Source: Parascedosporium putredinis (Eukaryota > Ascomycota > Sordariomycetes > Microascales > Microascaceae). From it: 64,000 nt of DNA. The stretch is from positions 3,782,001-3,846,000 of the forward strand of contig CASHTG010000012.1 of NCBI GenBank assembly GCA_949357655.1. Direction: 5' to 3'. Shown piece by piece: positions 34,820 to 47,451 of the stretch. A program made the translations under genes and the position numbers. The notes beneath the pieces are model-generated. The model was not told the origin of the DNA. It was given only the letters and a program-made list of their open reading frames with translations, and ran no database searches. The stretch's first letter is position 1. Every line of letters begins with the position of its first letter.

Positions 34820-37800
34820 GATATGAAAGAGGATGGAGGACGTAAGGTAAGATATACAAGGTTAAAAAGAAGAGGGGAAAAAGGGAACCTGAAGACAGAA
34901 AAAGAGAGACAGTGGGACAGATAGAAAGGTCTCGATATCCTGGCGATAGAGAGTCTGAATCGTGGGGTTCTCGAAACGCCAAGGTTCGGGAGAATCACAA
35001 AGTGGTGGTGGGGGCTTCGGGAGTAGTTATTTAAATGGGATTCTTCAAACATGTACACGTAACTTGATAAAACCGGAGAGGGCTTTTCATCCTATGTTGT
35101 ATGGTGGCCTATGTCGGCGGTCTCCTCTTTCCCTGCTTGCCTTTTTGTAGAACGGGATCGTTTCAAACCGTACCTTCAGGATCCCGTGGATCGACGCTTA
35201 TCCTCGCTGGCTTTGGCCCTGCCGAAACACCAGCGGCCGGCGGCCAGCCGATATTTGGGGCCATAGACTTGCTCTCCCCTCTCCAGGTAATTCCCGTTTT
35301 CCAGAAAACTCTTTTTGGGGAGGTTGAAAGGGGCAAGGCAGATGTGGGGAGCCGTCACCGGCGACAGAGCAAACATGAATGAAATGAAGGATTGATTCGT
35401 ACAAGAGACCTGAGCCGGGCTCCGTCATCTCTCTTGAGCCTGTGGTGCGCGATGGGAGGGGTGGGTGGGTGTTAAAAAGCCTGGTAATTCTTTTGAGGGG
35501 GAAAGAGTGCCGAGTGTTCATGCCTGTGCAGAGATCACAAAACAGGTGGCCAATTCTCTAGAACGATTTCCCCAGATTAGGGTCCTGTTCACAATTTGGA
35601 GTTGATTAATTTGCAGCGTGAGAATACGTAGTTTCATCTCGGTCTACCGACCAGCTTATGAAGAGGCGGCACGATGGGGGAAGGGGGGAAGAGACCGGAT
35701 GAAGTTTGGTAGGTGACGCGCTTGGCTCGGCACCTGGCACTTTTGACGGAACAGATCTTCCTGCTTGTCCATCCGCCCGATTTGCAAGTCTGCCAACAGG
35801 CAGATCTACCACCGATAGATTAGACGAGTAGCGATTGCCTTTGGAGTCTCATAGGGAAACGGCCACATGCGAGGGACAGGCCCTTCCCCAAGTTATAACC
35901 TATCCATAGCACGCACTGTCATCCGTCATTCGTCATCAACCTGTGCGCACGAGGGTGCTCTCTTTGTTAGACAGTGGTGGCGAGGTGGCCAGGCGGGAGA
36001 ACCACAACCATGTGAATGTCAAGTTTTGACGAATTGCTCGACAGCACTTGTGGCGGAACGAGATCGATGGATGTGGGGACTAGGTTGGTCCAGTGCTTGA
36101 CGGTGGGTGCCCACACCCTGCGCCGGGTGACGAGGGACGGGTGCCGGTTTCGCCGAGAAGCTACTGAAGACGAGGGGGACTTCAACGTCGTCAGCAGGAG
36201 CCAACCTTCTTCCTTCACGCTTCTGTTATCGCCCAAGAGCACCATCTCAACCTGTCCTGGCAGAAAACAACACAGGGGATCAACATGGCTGCTGTCCATG
36301 CTGTCCATGTTGAAAAGGGGAATTGGGCCGGGTTACTCGCTGAAGGACCATGATTGAGCTGAAGCTGGAGGTGTGGAGAATGTCCATTGATGATGTTTCA
36401 GAGCCTGTTACGGCCTTGTATTTTCCCGATAGAGCCAACAGGGCTGCGTTGGGCCGGCAGTTGGAAGCAGGGGCCCCGAAGAGCATCACGATTGGGGGCC
36501 AGCGATGGCGGCGATTGTTCCACGTCAGTCACGGCAAGGAGCGCAACGCACGCAAGAGTGCCACGCAATTTTTGCGGCGGTCTTCTAGAAAGCTGGAGAG
36601 GCGCGGGATTGGCGATTTGATGCATTTCGGGCCACACTTTGGGTTGGTTGGTTGGCTGTCCGTCGATGGCGACTGCTTTGGTGCAGCCACGTCCACGGTG
36701 GCCTGGCTTGGGCTAGGCGACGTCCATTAGCATGCGAGGGCTGGCCACCATCAGCAGTTGTCTGAGAAAACGCACGCTGCGTGCTGCCAGCAATCCGTCA
36801 AATCCGTCGGCACTGTGCTCTTCCACCGTCGGTTGGGCTCCAGGGCTCCAGGGTCGTGCCCACCGTTAGATCGACGGTAATTAGCCGCGGAAATACAGTG
36901 CTGTTGCGAAAGAGCGAACTGTGGACCCCGCACAAAGAAATATACTTCGTACACACACACTCTGGCGCTGGGCCCCACAGCAGCTGCTTCGTCGAGGCTT
37001 CACCGAACAAAGCTGACCGAACCGGCCCCCGCCGGAACAAAAGCCCAACCAGGCCTGGAGACAGACCCACTCTCCGCCTCTCCGTGAGGTGGTCATAGCA
37101 CTTGCCCGTTTTGGCCAGCTGCTGTCTTGCTTGCAAGAGCAGAAGCTCGTCCTTTATCTCTTATCGGCGGGCTACCAAGCACAGACTGGGACCGGGGAGC
37201 TCCCCCAAGCGCACCAGTCCCTCGGTCCTCAGAATTATTACCTAAACAGGGACCTCGAACATAAACAAAGGAAACAACGTGAGGTAAAAAGCACCCGACC
37301 GAGCGAGGCGCGTCACCACGGATCATCCCATGCCGCAGCAAGATGGGAGTTTGCTTTGCACAGGCAATGTTCATCACTGAATTAGCACTCATTCCAGGTC
37401 ATGAGATCACGCAGGGAAATTTTTAGAGGCAGTTTAGAAAGTTTGCAATTCCATATCCTTCGCCCACTCCAACACATACGCTGGTATAATTACAGAAAAC
37501 ACACCCATTCCCTCCGGTTTCCTAAAACCATGTCCTCGCGCCGACCCAAATTCTCGTCTGATTTTTCTCTTGAAAAGACGGGGACCCGGTTCCTGGCCTG
37601 CCTTCCTCAACCCCCGCAACGTATTATAAGAACTGATCTGTGCGACTCGGTAGATTGTCGAGTCGCGCAATCAAGATCGATAAAAGGGCGAGAATTTTCT
37701 GGGCTCGAGAGAACGAGGCAATACCAAGCGCCTTGCCGTTTCGCGCGGGGTTTATTCCGCGTTGCAAAGAAAAAAAAAAAAAGAAGGGGAGTTCGGAAGG

Positions 37801-38047
37801 ATCAGCTGACCGAGGTCGCTCCATTCCCTTGCACCACGCGTCTGCCGTTGAACCTTGGAAAGCCAATGTTGGAAAAAATAAAAGCAGGAAGAAATAGCTG
37901 CCCACCGAAACGCCGTGTCATCATAGAACAGAAACCCAAAAGAAAACGCACGCCAACCCGGTGCGATGGAACACAAAAAGAACGCAGGCATCAAAACATC
38001 TCGTCCATCATTTCTTTTTAAAGAAGTGGGGGAAGAGGCGTGCGCTT
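34820..38047. other. Intergenic region, carboxypeptidase to histone H1
   Basis: About 3.2 kb upstream of the carboxypeptidase (-) and downstream of histone H1 (-). It has short overlapping frames on both strands and an A run of 14 or so near 37770. No domain or splice-linked exon set was recognised. Confidence 0.5.
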
Positions 38048-38896
38048 TTAGGACGCCTTGGGGGCAGCGGCGGCCTTCTTCGGCGCGGCCTTGGCGGGCG
38101 CCTTAGCGGTAGCAGCCTTGGGCGCCGCCGCCTTCTTGGGAGCAGCGGGCTTCTTGGTGACGCGACCAGTCTTGACCTTGTCGGCGGCGGCGGGCTTCTC
38201 GGCGGCAGCCTTCTTGGGAGCAGCCTTCTTGGGGGCGGCCTCCTTCTTAGCGGCAGTCTCCTTCTTAGGGGCAGCAGCCTTCTTGGGAGCGGCCTCCTTC
38301 TTGGCAGCAGCCTCCTTCTTGGGAGCGGCAGCCTTCTTGGGGGCAGCCTCCTTCTTAGCGGCACCCTCCTTCTTAGGAGCGGCGGCCTTCTTGGGGGCAG
38401 GGGCCTTCTTCTCCTTGGGAGCGGGCTTAGCGGTCTTCTTGGCGAGCTTGGTGCCACCGGAGGGACCTATGAGATAGACGCGTTAGATAAGAGTGCTCGT
38501 GACTTGGAGCATATCGCATTGCGACGCGGGAACCTACCCTTGGGCTGCTGGAAGACACCCTTCTCAACACCAGCCTTCAGGGCCTTGTTGAAGAGAGAGT
38601 CGAACATGTTCTGGGAGATGGCGATGTTGTTGTTCTGGCGAACATACTGCTTGAGCTTCTGTCGGCTGGAACCATTGCGGTCCTTGAGCTGTGGTAGAGA
38701 AGACACGTTAGTGGCTGGTTTTACAAAAGGAAGCGACAGGCGTGGCTAGAGCTCCGAAAGCTTCGCGCTTCTGGTGCGCGCGGAATGTACATACCGCGAC
38801 GATGGCGTCGGTGATCATGTCCTGGTAGGTGCCATGGCTGGGCTTGCTCTTGGGAGCAGCGGCAGTGGTGGTAGCGGCGGCGGCCTTGGGAGCCAT
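38048..38896 (-). CDS. H1: Histone H1 (linker histone)
   Basis: Linker histone binding nucleosome entry/exit DNA in the nucleus. Three exons on the minus strand (38795-38896, 38538-38688, 38048-38466) give 223 aa with no frame break. The N-terminus is Ala/Thr-rich. A winged-helix globular domain (about residues 20-87) contains SYQDM-like TYQDMITDAIVAL, GSSRQKLKQYV and MFDSLFNKALKAGVEKG. A tail of about 135 residues is nearly all Lys, Ala and Pro, built of repeated PKKAAAPKKE units, and ends PKAS. The intron positions inside the globular domain resemble those of other filamentous ascomycetes. The repeat-rich tail shows as a long stretch with GGC/CTT triplets on the plus strand. The open frames there on the other strand are shadows. 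Confidence 0.97.
38467..38537 (-). other. Histone H1 intron 2
   Basis: Starts GTAGGT after the codons for QPK and ends CATAG before the Gly codon is completed. 71 bases. Confidence 0.85.
38689..38794 (-). other. Histone H1 intron 1
   Basis: Starts GTATGT after DAIVA and ends CCACAG before LKDRNG. 106 bases. Confidence 0.85.
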
Positions 38897-39117
38897 TGCG
38901 AAGTTTCGGTAGGGTTTGGGGGTTTTTTCAAACGAGGAAAAATTAAATAAATGTAGGTGAGAGAAGCTTGGAAAAGCTTGTAATCTGTGAAAAGACTAGC
39001 GTTTAAAGGACTCGAGAGAAGAATGCGAGATCGGTTGGTTCTGTCAATAAAGAGAAGCAGAAGGGAGAGAAGAAGGGGAGGAGGCGGTGCGGCGGGCGCG
39101 TGGAGGGATGGGGCTTG

Positions 39118-39123
39118 TTTATA
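39118..39123 (-). promoter_or_regulatory. TATA-like element upstream of histone H1
   Basis: TATAAA on the minus strand, about 220 bases before the histone H1 ATG, in otherwise purine-rich sequence. It is positionally plausible but unproven. Confidence 0.4.
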
Positions 39124-41753
39124 TTCGCCAGCGGGGCCGAACGCCAGGTGCGCAATCAGTAAAAAATAAAAAACGGGGACCCAGGAAATAAAATCAAAAT
39201 AACACCAGTCACACCCAAACCACTCACACCCGCCGCACTTGACCCTACCTCATTCTCGCCCCAAGACAAGACGGGCTAACATTCTCATTATTGAGTCGCT
39301 CTTGGCCCTCTTTTGGGTTTTGTCCATTTTCCCTTTCCCTCTTCCCTTGTCCTCGGTCGTGCCCCCCACCCCTTTCCTCGACGGTATTCTCGTCGGCCCA
39401 AAAACCCGTCTCTTCCCTCCATCAATGAATCCAGGCCACATCCCTTATCCACTGGCCCCCTTCGAGCACACCAGTTCCCTTCCCCTTCCCCCTCCCCTCC
39501 CCTTCTCTTTCTTCTTTTTCCTTTTTCCCCTTCCCCTCTCTCTTCCCTTTCGCTTCTCTTTTGTCTCCGTGAATTCGGACTCGGCCCGTGTCCTTCCTCT
39601 TGCTTCCCCCTTCATCCCGACTATTTGTTTCACGTCGGTTCAGGAACCCTCTTCTCTTTTCGCGCGTCGCACTTGTAGCTTCGATCGAGGGAAACCCATA
39701 GAGCTACCCTCGCTCCGCCTTTGTCGAGCTCCTCTTGCGATTTCATTCTTAGTTTCTTTTGAACCGCTGTAAGATTTACGAGGCGTTAGGCCTCAATCTT
39801 TGTGAGGTGTGCGAGAATGGAAACGCGTCTGTAGAAGCTCGAGCCATAATTGCGTGCTGGCTCCATTCCAATGCCAGCTCTTTAAGCTGTGTCTGGGGTT
39901 GATTTGTGTTTTGAGCAAGCCCATCGCCAGGTGCGCAGCTCAGGTCCTATCAATCTTGCCTCGAAAAGCCCTGAGCCTTTATTTAGTTGGCTTTGTTGAA
40001 GCTCCTTTCAAGTCAATCAAGCTTCACAATGATTCTATTCAGGTTTTCGGCGACCGCACCCTCCAGCTATCCGCGCTTCGCTCAATGTTTCCAAAGGGTG
40101 GCGGCTGCGAAGGGAGGGTAGAACAGCACGAAAAGTTGGACCGAGCACCCCGACTGAGACCACTGTAGACACCATGATCCATCAACGCGGCCATGCCAAT
40201 TTCCCATCCCTTGCTCTTTTTCGCTCTATTCTTCCTTTCAGAAAAAGAAAAAGAAAAACACCTGCTTGGGCGAAAGCTGAGAGCAATTCGGGTGGGAACA
40301 AGCCTCATGCTGTGACGTCGCCGCCACGATTGCCGCGAGTTCAATAGAGACAGGGCCGTACATCTTTGATGGGCCTTCCGTCCCCGTTTCTGCTTGCACG
40401 AAATGAGAGGAATTGATCGCATCAAGTGTGCTGGCGCATGCTCATTTCCCTTCCACCCACTCTCCCCCACTGCTCTCTCATCAAATTCCCTTCTCTCCCC
40501 CGCCCTTCCTGGCTCTTTCTGGCCTCACTCATCGTCGTCGCCTCGTGACCTTGAAGGTTGCTCCGTTCGTCTGTCGTCCATTCTTGCCATTTGATGTTCG
40601 CTTCTATCCTCTCGACGAGCGGCTCCTCGTCTCGCATCATACCCGGTCGCCCCCGATTTTCTGATTGGTCCACATACCCATCGTCTAGTCAGTCCAACAA
40701 CACACCCGTCGAGAGGCAGCGCCATTTCCGCCTCCAAGTCACCACCAGCATCCATCTTGTCATTTCTCCCCGCCCAACCTGGAGAGCCCGGACGGAGCTG
40801 GCACGATTTTTCCAATCAACCCACCACCCCCGCGACTTTTGCGTCTTTTCTGTCCCCGACAACTCTCGTTTCTTTCATTCCCATTCCCGAAAGCCCCTTG
40901 CATTGTGGTGCCATGTGTCATTTCTCGTTTCACCCGGCTTGCTCCCCATCCCAACCCATCCCCGTTGTTGTCCGCCCTTCCGACCCGAATGATGCCCGTC
41001 GCTTCCCGCTTTCCCAACATCCACCCACTTTTTGCCTCTTTTTCTCCCCCTTTGCCCGCTCAACCATTTCCACCACCACCACGCCGGTCGGATTCGTAGC
41101 CATTCCTCGTTGCCATTTTTAAAAGCGTAGAATAGAATTTTGATTTGTGTAAAATTAATTCCTGCATCTGTTCGTAATAGCCAGAAATTATTCTCTCGCT
41201 TTTTTCGGCCGATATCAGTCGCTCAAGTGGCGCCGCCCATTTTGCGCCGGTCGCCAGCTTTCGCGTCTGGCGATCAAAACATGAAGCTATCCAGACATCA
41301 CCACCCTCCATCTGCGACGGCGCGCTACAGGCCACACAGCCCCAAAATTCATTTTTATGGCTTTTTCTACGAGGAAACAAATGATATTACACATTTCCGA
41401 ATTTATTTCGTCAAAAACGGGCGCGGTTTGCTCGGACTGTATAAGTGATGTTATCGCCGCCTCGCGTTGGCGGGGAGGCGACGATGAGCCCATGCCACCC
41501 TCGCTCACGCGAAACGGCACCAACTGCCCAAATTTTGGCCAAATCGTAAATCTGTGGCCTTGGTACGGAGTCTCAATTTTATATCAAAGATTTAAGCAAA
41601 TCTTATTAACATGAAAACCCTAACAGCGTCATAGAAACACGATTTCGTGATGTGCGCCGACCCACGCCAAGGCTTCCGGACTGCGTGAATGCCGGCATGT
41701 CTCCCATCAAACTTGAAGCCTCTTTTCTCGGGTCCACGACCTCTTCTCTAATA

Positions 41754-41808
41754 AAAACTAGATTTTTAGATTCCGAGGTAGTCTTAGATTGTGAATATCT
41801 AGTTTTTC
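41754..41808. repeat. Perfect 11-base inverted repeat with 33-base spacer
   Basis: AAAAACTAGAT at 41754-41764 is mirrored by ATCTAGTTTTT at 41798-41808. It can form a hairpin, or may represent the ends of a very small decayed element. No target-site duplication is evident. Confidence 0.7.
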
Positions 41809-43040
41809 AATTGAGGACTGGGGTTTTGCTATAAAGCCGGCTGGCTGGGAGGGAGAGGGTACCTGCCGTCGCGACGCGCAAGCTAGCTACTTCCTGGTCC
41901 TACCTTGAGCCTCCCGGCATGTGTGACTTTGTGCCCGGAGCCGATTTTCCTTCTCTCCTCCCTATTATCCCAATGCATTTCTTACTACTAATCCTTTTTT
42001 GAGGCAAAATCTGCCGCGTGGGGCGAGATATCGTGCTTCTCACCTAGGCCCCCAAAGTCTGGTGAGGAGTCGCGCTTGCCCGACCATTGCCTGGCCACAG
42101 CCGGCTCACTCCCGCGCACCCAAACTCGAGGCCATGGCTCCCAAAACACCTTCAAATGCCTTTAAGGCCTCGTATACCCCGATATACATAGTTTAAACCG
42201 AACACATCGGCCATTTGCGGCGCCGGCGCGGCGTCACCCTCCGCTGCGCTCCTGGTAGGGCGCGGCTGTGTTTGGCGGCGCGATGTCTATATCGACCCCC
42301 GGAGGTCGTCCGCCGCGCTCCGGAGGCCAAAACTCCATTCTATCAAGTTCACAAGCCAGCCTTACAAGATTATGCCAAATCACTTGTTGCCGGACCCCCG
42401 ACGTGGTCAGCAACGCGTCCCAAGGCCCCGATCAGCTTGTTGGGATTGCGTCCTGCTCGATCTCGGGTGCGGTCCAGATACCTTACATAATCAGAGAGTT
42501 GTCACATGGCCCGCCCCGGACAAGAAGCCTTCGAGAAAGTATGACAGTCGATGACTGGCGCGCGGGACCCTTTAAAGTGGGGAACGGGCCTTGCGTCGTC
42601 GAGGTCCGTTGGAAGCATGTACAAGTGTGTACGAAGTACCAAAGTCACCTGTGCGGCGGGAGGAAGGAGCCAAGCTCAAGGAAGAAAACGATTACCCTGT
42701 TGGGTTTGGTGCGGAATGCAGCCCATTCCGTTTTCTCCCTCTTCCATTACGTCCTCCCTCCCCTCATTTTGAGCTGGATTGATTGAAGCTTGTAATAAAT
42801 CTCGCGACCACAGGCCTGACTCTTCCACCTTTATCCGTGGTCTATCTTGCCGTCAAACACAGAATCAATTTTTCTCTCTGTCTTCTGGCCCATTACCTCT
42901 CAAGGCATACTTTTGGGGGCGGTGGAATTAGTCGCCCTCTACTACGGCAGTTTTTACGCTTCCTTCATCGCTAGCCGACTCCTTGACTCAGGTGGCCTGT
43001 TGCGAAATTGAAGGTATAGAATTTGAAGTATTGATGTGGG

Positions 43041-44777
43041 CTAGTTCTCCCTAATTACCACTACCATTACAAATACAGTACTAGGCATCACCAACTTCCC
43101 TGTACTGTGTACAATATTTCCACCAACAATTGTCAAAACCGACCGAAGCTTCTTGAGCTCCTCATCCTCAACAAAGAAATAGTCATCGTTCAGTACGATC
43201 AAATCTCCTAGGCGGCCGACTTCGATTGCACCGAGAAGCTTCTCGTCGGGGCCTCCGAGGAACCACTGGTTCTTGCTAGTGTACAGCTCGAGAAGCTCCT
43301 GGCGAGTGATTTGCTGGCCTTCGTTAATGAGTTCCCCTAAGGCGTTCTTGCCTGTCGTGGCATAGTACGCGTGCACCCACGGGTTCATAGGGGCGATTTG
43401 CATACCATCCGAGCTCATGCCTACGGGGATCCCGCTATCAAGGATAGCTCTGAAAGGTGGCCCGGCCTTGGGGCCTCGCCCGGCGAGATAGAGGTAGCCC
43501 GTGAGGGTAACTCCGCCGCCAATAGCCTTGAGCCGCTCAAGATACTCATCGGTGATGAGGGGAACATGCGCGACAACCCAGCGTAGCTCCTGGATACTAT
43601 GTTCGGTATTGACAGCCTCGAACGCCTCGATCTCGGTCTTGAAATCGGTGCTTGTGAGCGAATGAACCTCGACCCTCCATCCGGCCTGAGCGATTCGCCG
43701 TGCAGCCTCGTCGAAAAGGGGACCTCCGGTTTGATTTGCGGAGATGAACTCGCCGATCCCACCAGTACGAACCATATCGTTGCCAAAGAATTTGTACGAA
43801 TTTTTCAAGCGCTGTTCAAGAGACGGGAGATCGAGAGAGTCGTCAAAATGCAAATAGTTGATGCGTAGACGCACACTGCCTTCGCCTTCGTCGTATACCG
43901 CGAGCCAAGGCTTGTGCATTTCGTAGTTATCCTCGTGCCCAGCGCCATCAGCGGGGAATGACTGGCGGGAAAGGCTCCTTGGTCAAGGTGTGTGGTGACG
44001 CCGAGCGATGCAGCATACGCCATGGCATCCTTGACTCCCCGTTTGCGATCCTCGAAGCCGTGTAGTTCGCGAAGGGCAAACAGGGCTTTGCCCGTCTCGC
44101 TATCTGTAGAACCAAAGATGCCTTCGGCGATGGAGCCGTCGGCGCCCACAGTCACGGGGGTCCGCGGCCTCGAAGAATGCCTTGCCTAGAGTGTTTGTAA
44201 TACTGGGGCCAAAGAAGCTCTGGGAAATGTAAACGGGGTGCTCCGGAGCTGCCTCGTCTAACTCTTGTAGGGTGGGCAGTCTGTTTTCGGCAAACTGGTT
44301 TATGTGAAAACCTCCAATAGTCGTGACAAACTCTCCGACAGGAAGGTCCCGGGCGCGGGCTTCGTATGTCTCCTGCACATCGGCTACGGAGTAAGCGTTC
44401 TCTAGAGGCGTGTGGTGTCCAGGCCGGTTACCCATGAGAACAATATGATTGTGGCTATCGATGATGCCTGGGAAGACCAGTCTTCCGCCGACGTCGATAA
44501 TGCGGGGCTCCCCGATAAAGAGCGGAAGCTCCTCGCCCTCGGCACCAACATAGACGAACTTGCCGTCCTTGATCGCCACAGCGCTGGCGAGGTTGTTGTT
44601 CGTGTCCATTGTGTGAACTCGTCCGTTGATGATGACGACGTCCGCACCTATCGCCTGCTCCTCGCGGCGCTCCGTATGCGCTAGGGCCCCGGGAGGCGAG
44701 ACATGGCACTGAAAAGCCAGGGACAGTAGCAAACAGGCCAGCAGGCTTCGGGGATGCGTCGCGCGTAGAAGCTCCAT
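43041..44777 (-). CDS. Secreted amidohydrolase (amidohydrolase-3 / YtcJ-like), frameshifted
   Basis: Metal-dependent hydrolase of the amidohydrolase superfamily, about 579 aa, with a signal peptide (about 1-33). The N-terminal beta domain reads ADVVIINGRVHTMD and VAIKDGKFVYVG. The metal motif is GIIDSHNH with His109 and His111. Later blocks include GVTTHLDQGAFP, WRVEVHSLTS, RWVVAHVP, GIPVGMSSDGMQIAPMNPW (Asp near the barrel end) and a closing GDLIVLNDDYF. The substrate is unknown; relatives act on amides or cyclic ureas. Two frame breaks are seen. Near 43955-43975 the break fits one missing base. Near 44158-44162, in a C run (on the minus strand), the change is of the opposite sense: either one extra C or two missing. 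The sequence before the ATG at 44777 looks untranslated. Confidence 0.85.
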
Positions 44778-47451
44778 TTCTACTGTTTTCCTCGTAGTTG
44801 TCCCGCAGGCTTGTTGCGAGGAAGAAGCTAGGAAGAGGCGAGGGCATCTCCAGCCGGTTCTTATCTAAAAGCCGTGGCCCAGCTTGCGGGGAGCGAAATC
44901 CTCTCCGCATCCTTCACGTCAATCTACGGGAAATAGGCACGCCTTGTAAGGAAGGCTCGGCCGTCTGGCTTATATGATTGATTGGTGGCGCGATGACCGG
45001 GAACCCAAGGTACCTACGGAATATGGTGATGAGGGTTCCCGCTTGGTCAGGCCGAGCGATCTCGAGGATGCGGATGATCCATACTGGACCAGGCACAGAC
45101 GAGATGCGCTCAGTTAGAAGGGCAAGGAAGTGAGGTATGGTCCTCCGCCGATTCTGGCTCGAGAGACGCAAGGGAAGCATGTCCAGCTTTTGGCCTAGGG
45201 AAAGAGTCTGACTTGACAAAAGTGACAATTATTCTCGTTGCTACAAAGACTTGATGGATTTAGCCATGGCGAGAGTTTAGGCGGAGCAGGCACATTTGGA
45301 GAAACTTCGTTTTCCCGTCTGAGTGCAAAAGTGGTTGATAGGTACGTCTGTGATTGACAATTTTACCTTTTCTTCTGACGTTTGTTTTTCTTTCCCTCCC
45401 ATCCTTCTCTCTCATTCTTCCTCTTCGGGTTTGTAGGAATGGATCTTTTGATTCAGGTCAGACGAAGAAAGCCGAATCTCTTGCTGGCGCGAGTTTGTGG
45501 GGGCAGGAAGGAGTCAGCAAGATGCAACCGCAGCCAGTGAGACAGGATGGAGGGAAAATTCAAAGTCGAATGGTATCAGCAAAACGGTGCGACGATGCTT
45601 CGAGCTCACCCGCCATGCTAGAAACCCTGACGAAGAGGAGCCTTGGGTTCTCCCCGAGCCTTTTTCTTCCCCAAAGCAGCGCGCCGATTGATATCTCGCG
45701 ATTTAACTACACCCTCGGAATCGCCGAGCTAGGGGACGCATCATCACCTGCAAGCTCTCCTCCCACATCAAGCGGTTACCCCACCCTCCACCTCTGGGCG
45801 AGCTTGGCTAGCAAGCTTACTTGCGCCGGGTTTCCGAGCCGAGACCCTTGAACCCCCGTAGCATCCCTACGCTAGAAAAGCGCCCCTCCCCGAAAGAGGG
45901 GAACGGGGAACAAAACGGGTGACACAAGAGAAGACCTGGCTGCCCCCTCGCCAAAGAAGCGTACCAGCCCCGCGGCTCTCGCTTCGTGAGTTTTGGCCCT
46001 CGGCGCTGGCCTTGTTTTCCCACCGAATTCTCCGTTCAGGGGTCAGATATTCGAGCGTTTGCCTGTACCGAGGTAATGAGCTACGGTTTCTAATTCACGT
46101 GTATTGCTAAAGGAGGATTTCTTTGAAGGGCTCTTGGGTCGCGCGAACTTCACTGCAAGCTCGACACATTACTGCCTCGTCTGTCATTTATCGCAAATTC
46201 CTTCCATCATGCAAGGTGATACAGGAAGGCCTCAAAGAAGAATCCAAGGGCTGGACGCGTGTTCCATCCCATGATTGGATAGCCTGACAGGCAGGCCGGC
46301 AGGCGCACCCTGACTTTCGTCCACGACTTGTCTTGTTCCTTGCTTCAGCTGGGTCTCTTTGTTAGCGTCAGACTTGCGTGGCTGATGAACTGATGGCCCG
46401 CCACCGAGAAAGGCGGTGATTAGGACTGCAAGCTAGAGGCTCATCTACACCAGATCGTGCTACTGAGCGCTACTGTATTCTGTGGCTCAACCGCCGCGCT
46501 ATGGATCTACGTTGTGTGCAGTTAACCTCTTCCTTTCTGGTCCAGGGGCTTTCCAAAGCCCTGGATTGAAAGCAGGAGCGTTTGGCTCTACGTTCGTCGT
46601 GGGCGGAACAATTTGTGGGGAGTGCGGCTTCATCACAACGGCGGAGTCCCAAGACTTGGCTCGTTACCTTTCCTTCAATGTCCCATCGCGCTCCCGTGGG
46701 GCGACAATTAGCCGCACGAGGTGATTCAGATTTGAGTACTATATGTACTGTCTCCAAAGTAGTTGTAGTTCTCGACTGAACTTGCATCGTAGGTAGATAC
46801 TGGTCGGCCTGTCATGGAAATCGCCAACGGGGAGTGGTGCTCGGTCTGGGGCTGGGCGCGCGCAAAGATGATGCCGCTTCCTTTGGTCAAAATCGAGTCC
46901 CTGCCCAGGATGATGGGCTTCTGCGTCGATTGGTTCTCAACCAAGCTAGTTCGCATGCATGCCGAGATGCCTAGCTGACGCCGCTGTGCTCATCCAAGCT
47001 GAGCTTGTCGATTGGTTGACCCCTCTCACATCATCATCCTAGCCACCCCAAAAAGTGTTTGGATGCGGGGTCTTGTGTTCCACCTCCCCCAATGAAGTCA
47101 TCAATCGATCAAGGATCGGATCCATTTCATTCCTTCCCTCAGCCCTATAAATACGGCGAATGCACCATGTCTCGATCTTGATTGCTCAAAGAAGACGGTC
47201 TTTGACACTTGAGAGATCGTAATTTGCGACCGCTCAGCGAATCGAGTAAAAAAGGGTAGTTGTGACATTCTTTCTTCTATTATCGATTATCACCTCACCC
47301 GTTCGGCAGCTTCTTATCTTTCGGGAATACTACTTCCAACTCCAACGACTTTAGGGAAAACTCCCAAAAGGGAGATAAGAAAGAAGGAGAAAACGAGAAA
47401 ATAGAAACAAAAAAAGGTCGTCGCAAGTCGAAGCTGACGGCATTTACGAAA
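44778..47451. other. Divergent intergenic region, amidohydrolase to PI-PLC
   Basis: About 2.7 kb shared upstream region. Frames at 45354-45851 and 46470-46787 have no recognisable domain. It includes a TATA-like element for the PLC gene. Confidence 0.5.
47146..47153 (+). promoter_or_regulatory. TATA box candidate of the PI-PLC gene
   Basis: TATAAATA about 300 bases before the PLC ATG, followed by a 5-prime leader that is A/G-rich near the start codon. Confidence 0.45.

Larger units (their letters stand above)
38897..43040. other. Four-kilobase region without a recognisable gene
   Basis: Upstream of histone H1 (-) and downstream of the amidohydrolase (-). It has strongly pyrimidine-rich blocks (39300-39600, 40440-41080), then an AT-richer block (41100-41850) with a perfect inverted repeat, then GC-rich sequence. 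No domain was recognised in any frame. Part of 41100-42600 could be decayed repetitive DNA, but I see no terminal repeats or transposase. Confidence 0.5.

Noticed and set aside
37401..38457. Long plus- and minus-strand frames over the histone H1 tail
   Set aside because: They are shadows of the Lys/Ala-repeat codons of histone H1, whose spliced frame is complete.
39239..39772. 177-residue plus-strand frame
   Set aside because: Composition is Pro/Phe/Leu/Ser from a pyrimidine tract, with no recognisable domain.
41100..42600. Decayed transposable element
   Set aside because: The change in base composition is suggestive, but no terminal repeats, target duplications, transposase or reverse-transcriptase motifs were seen.
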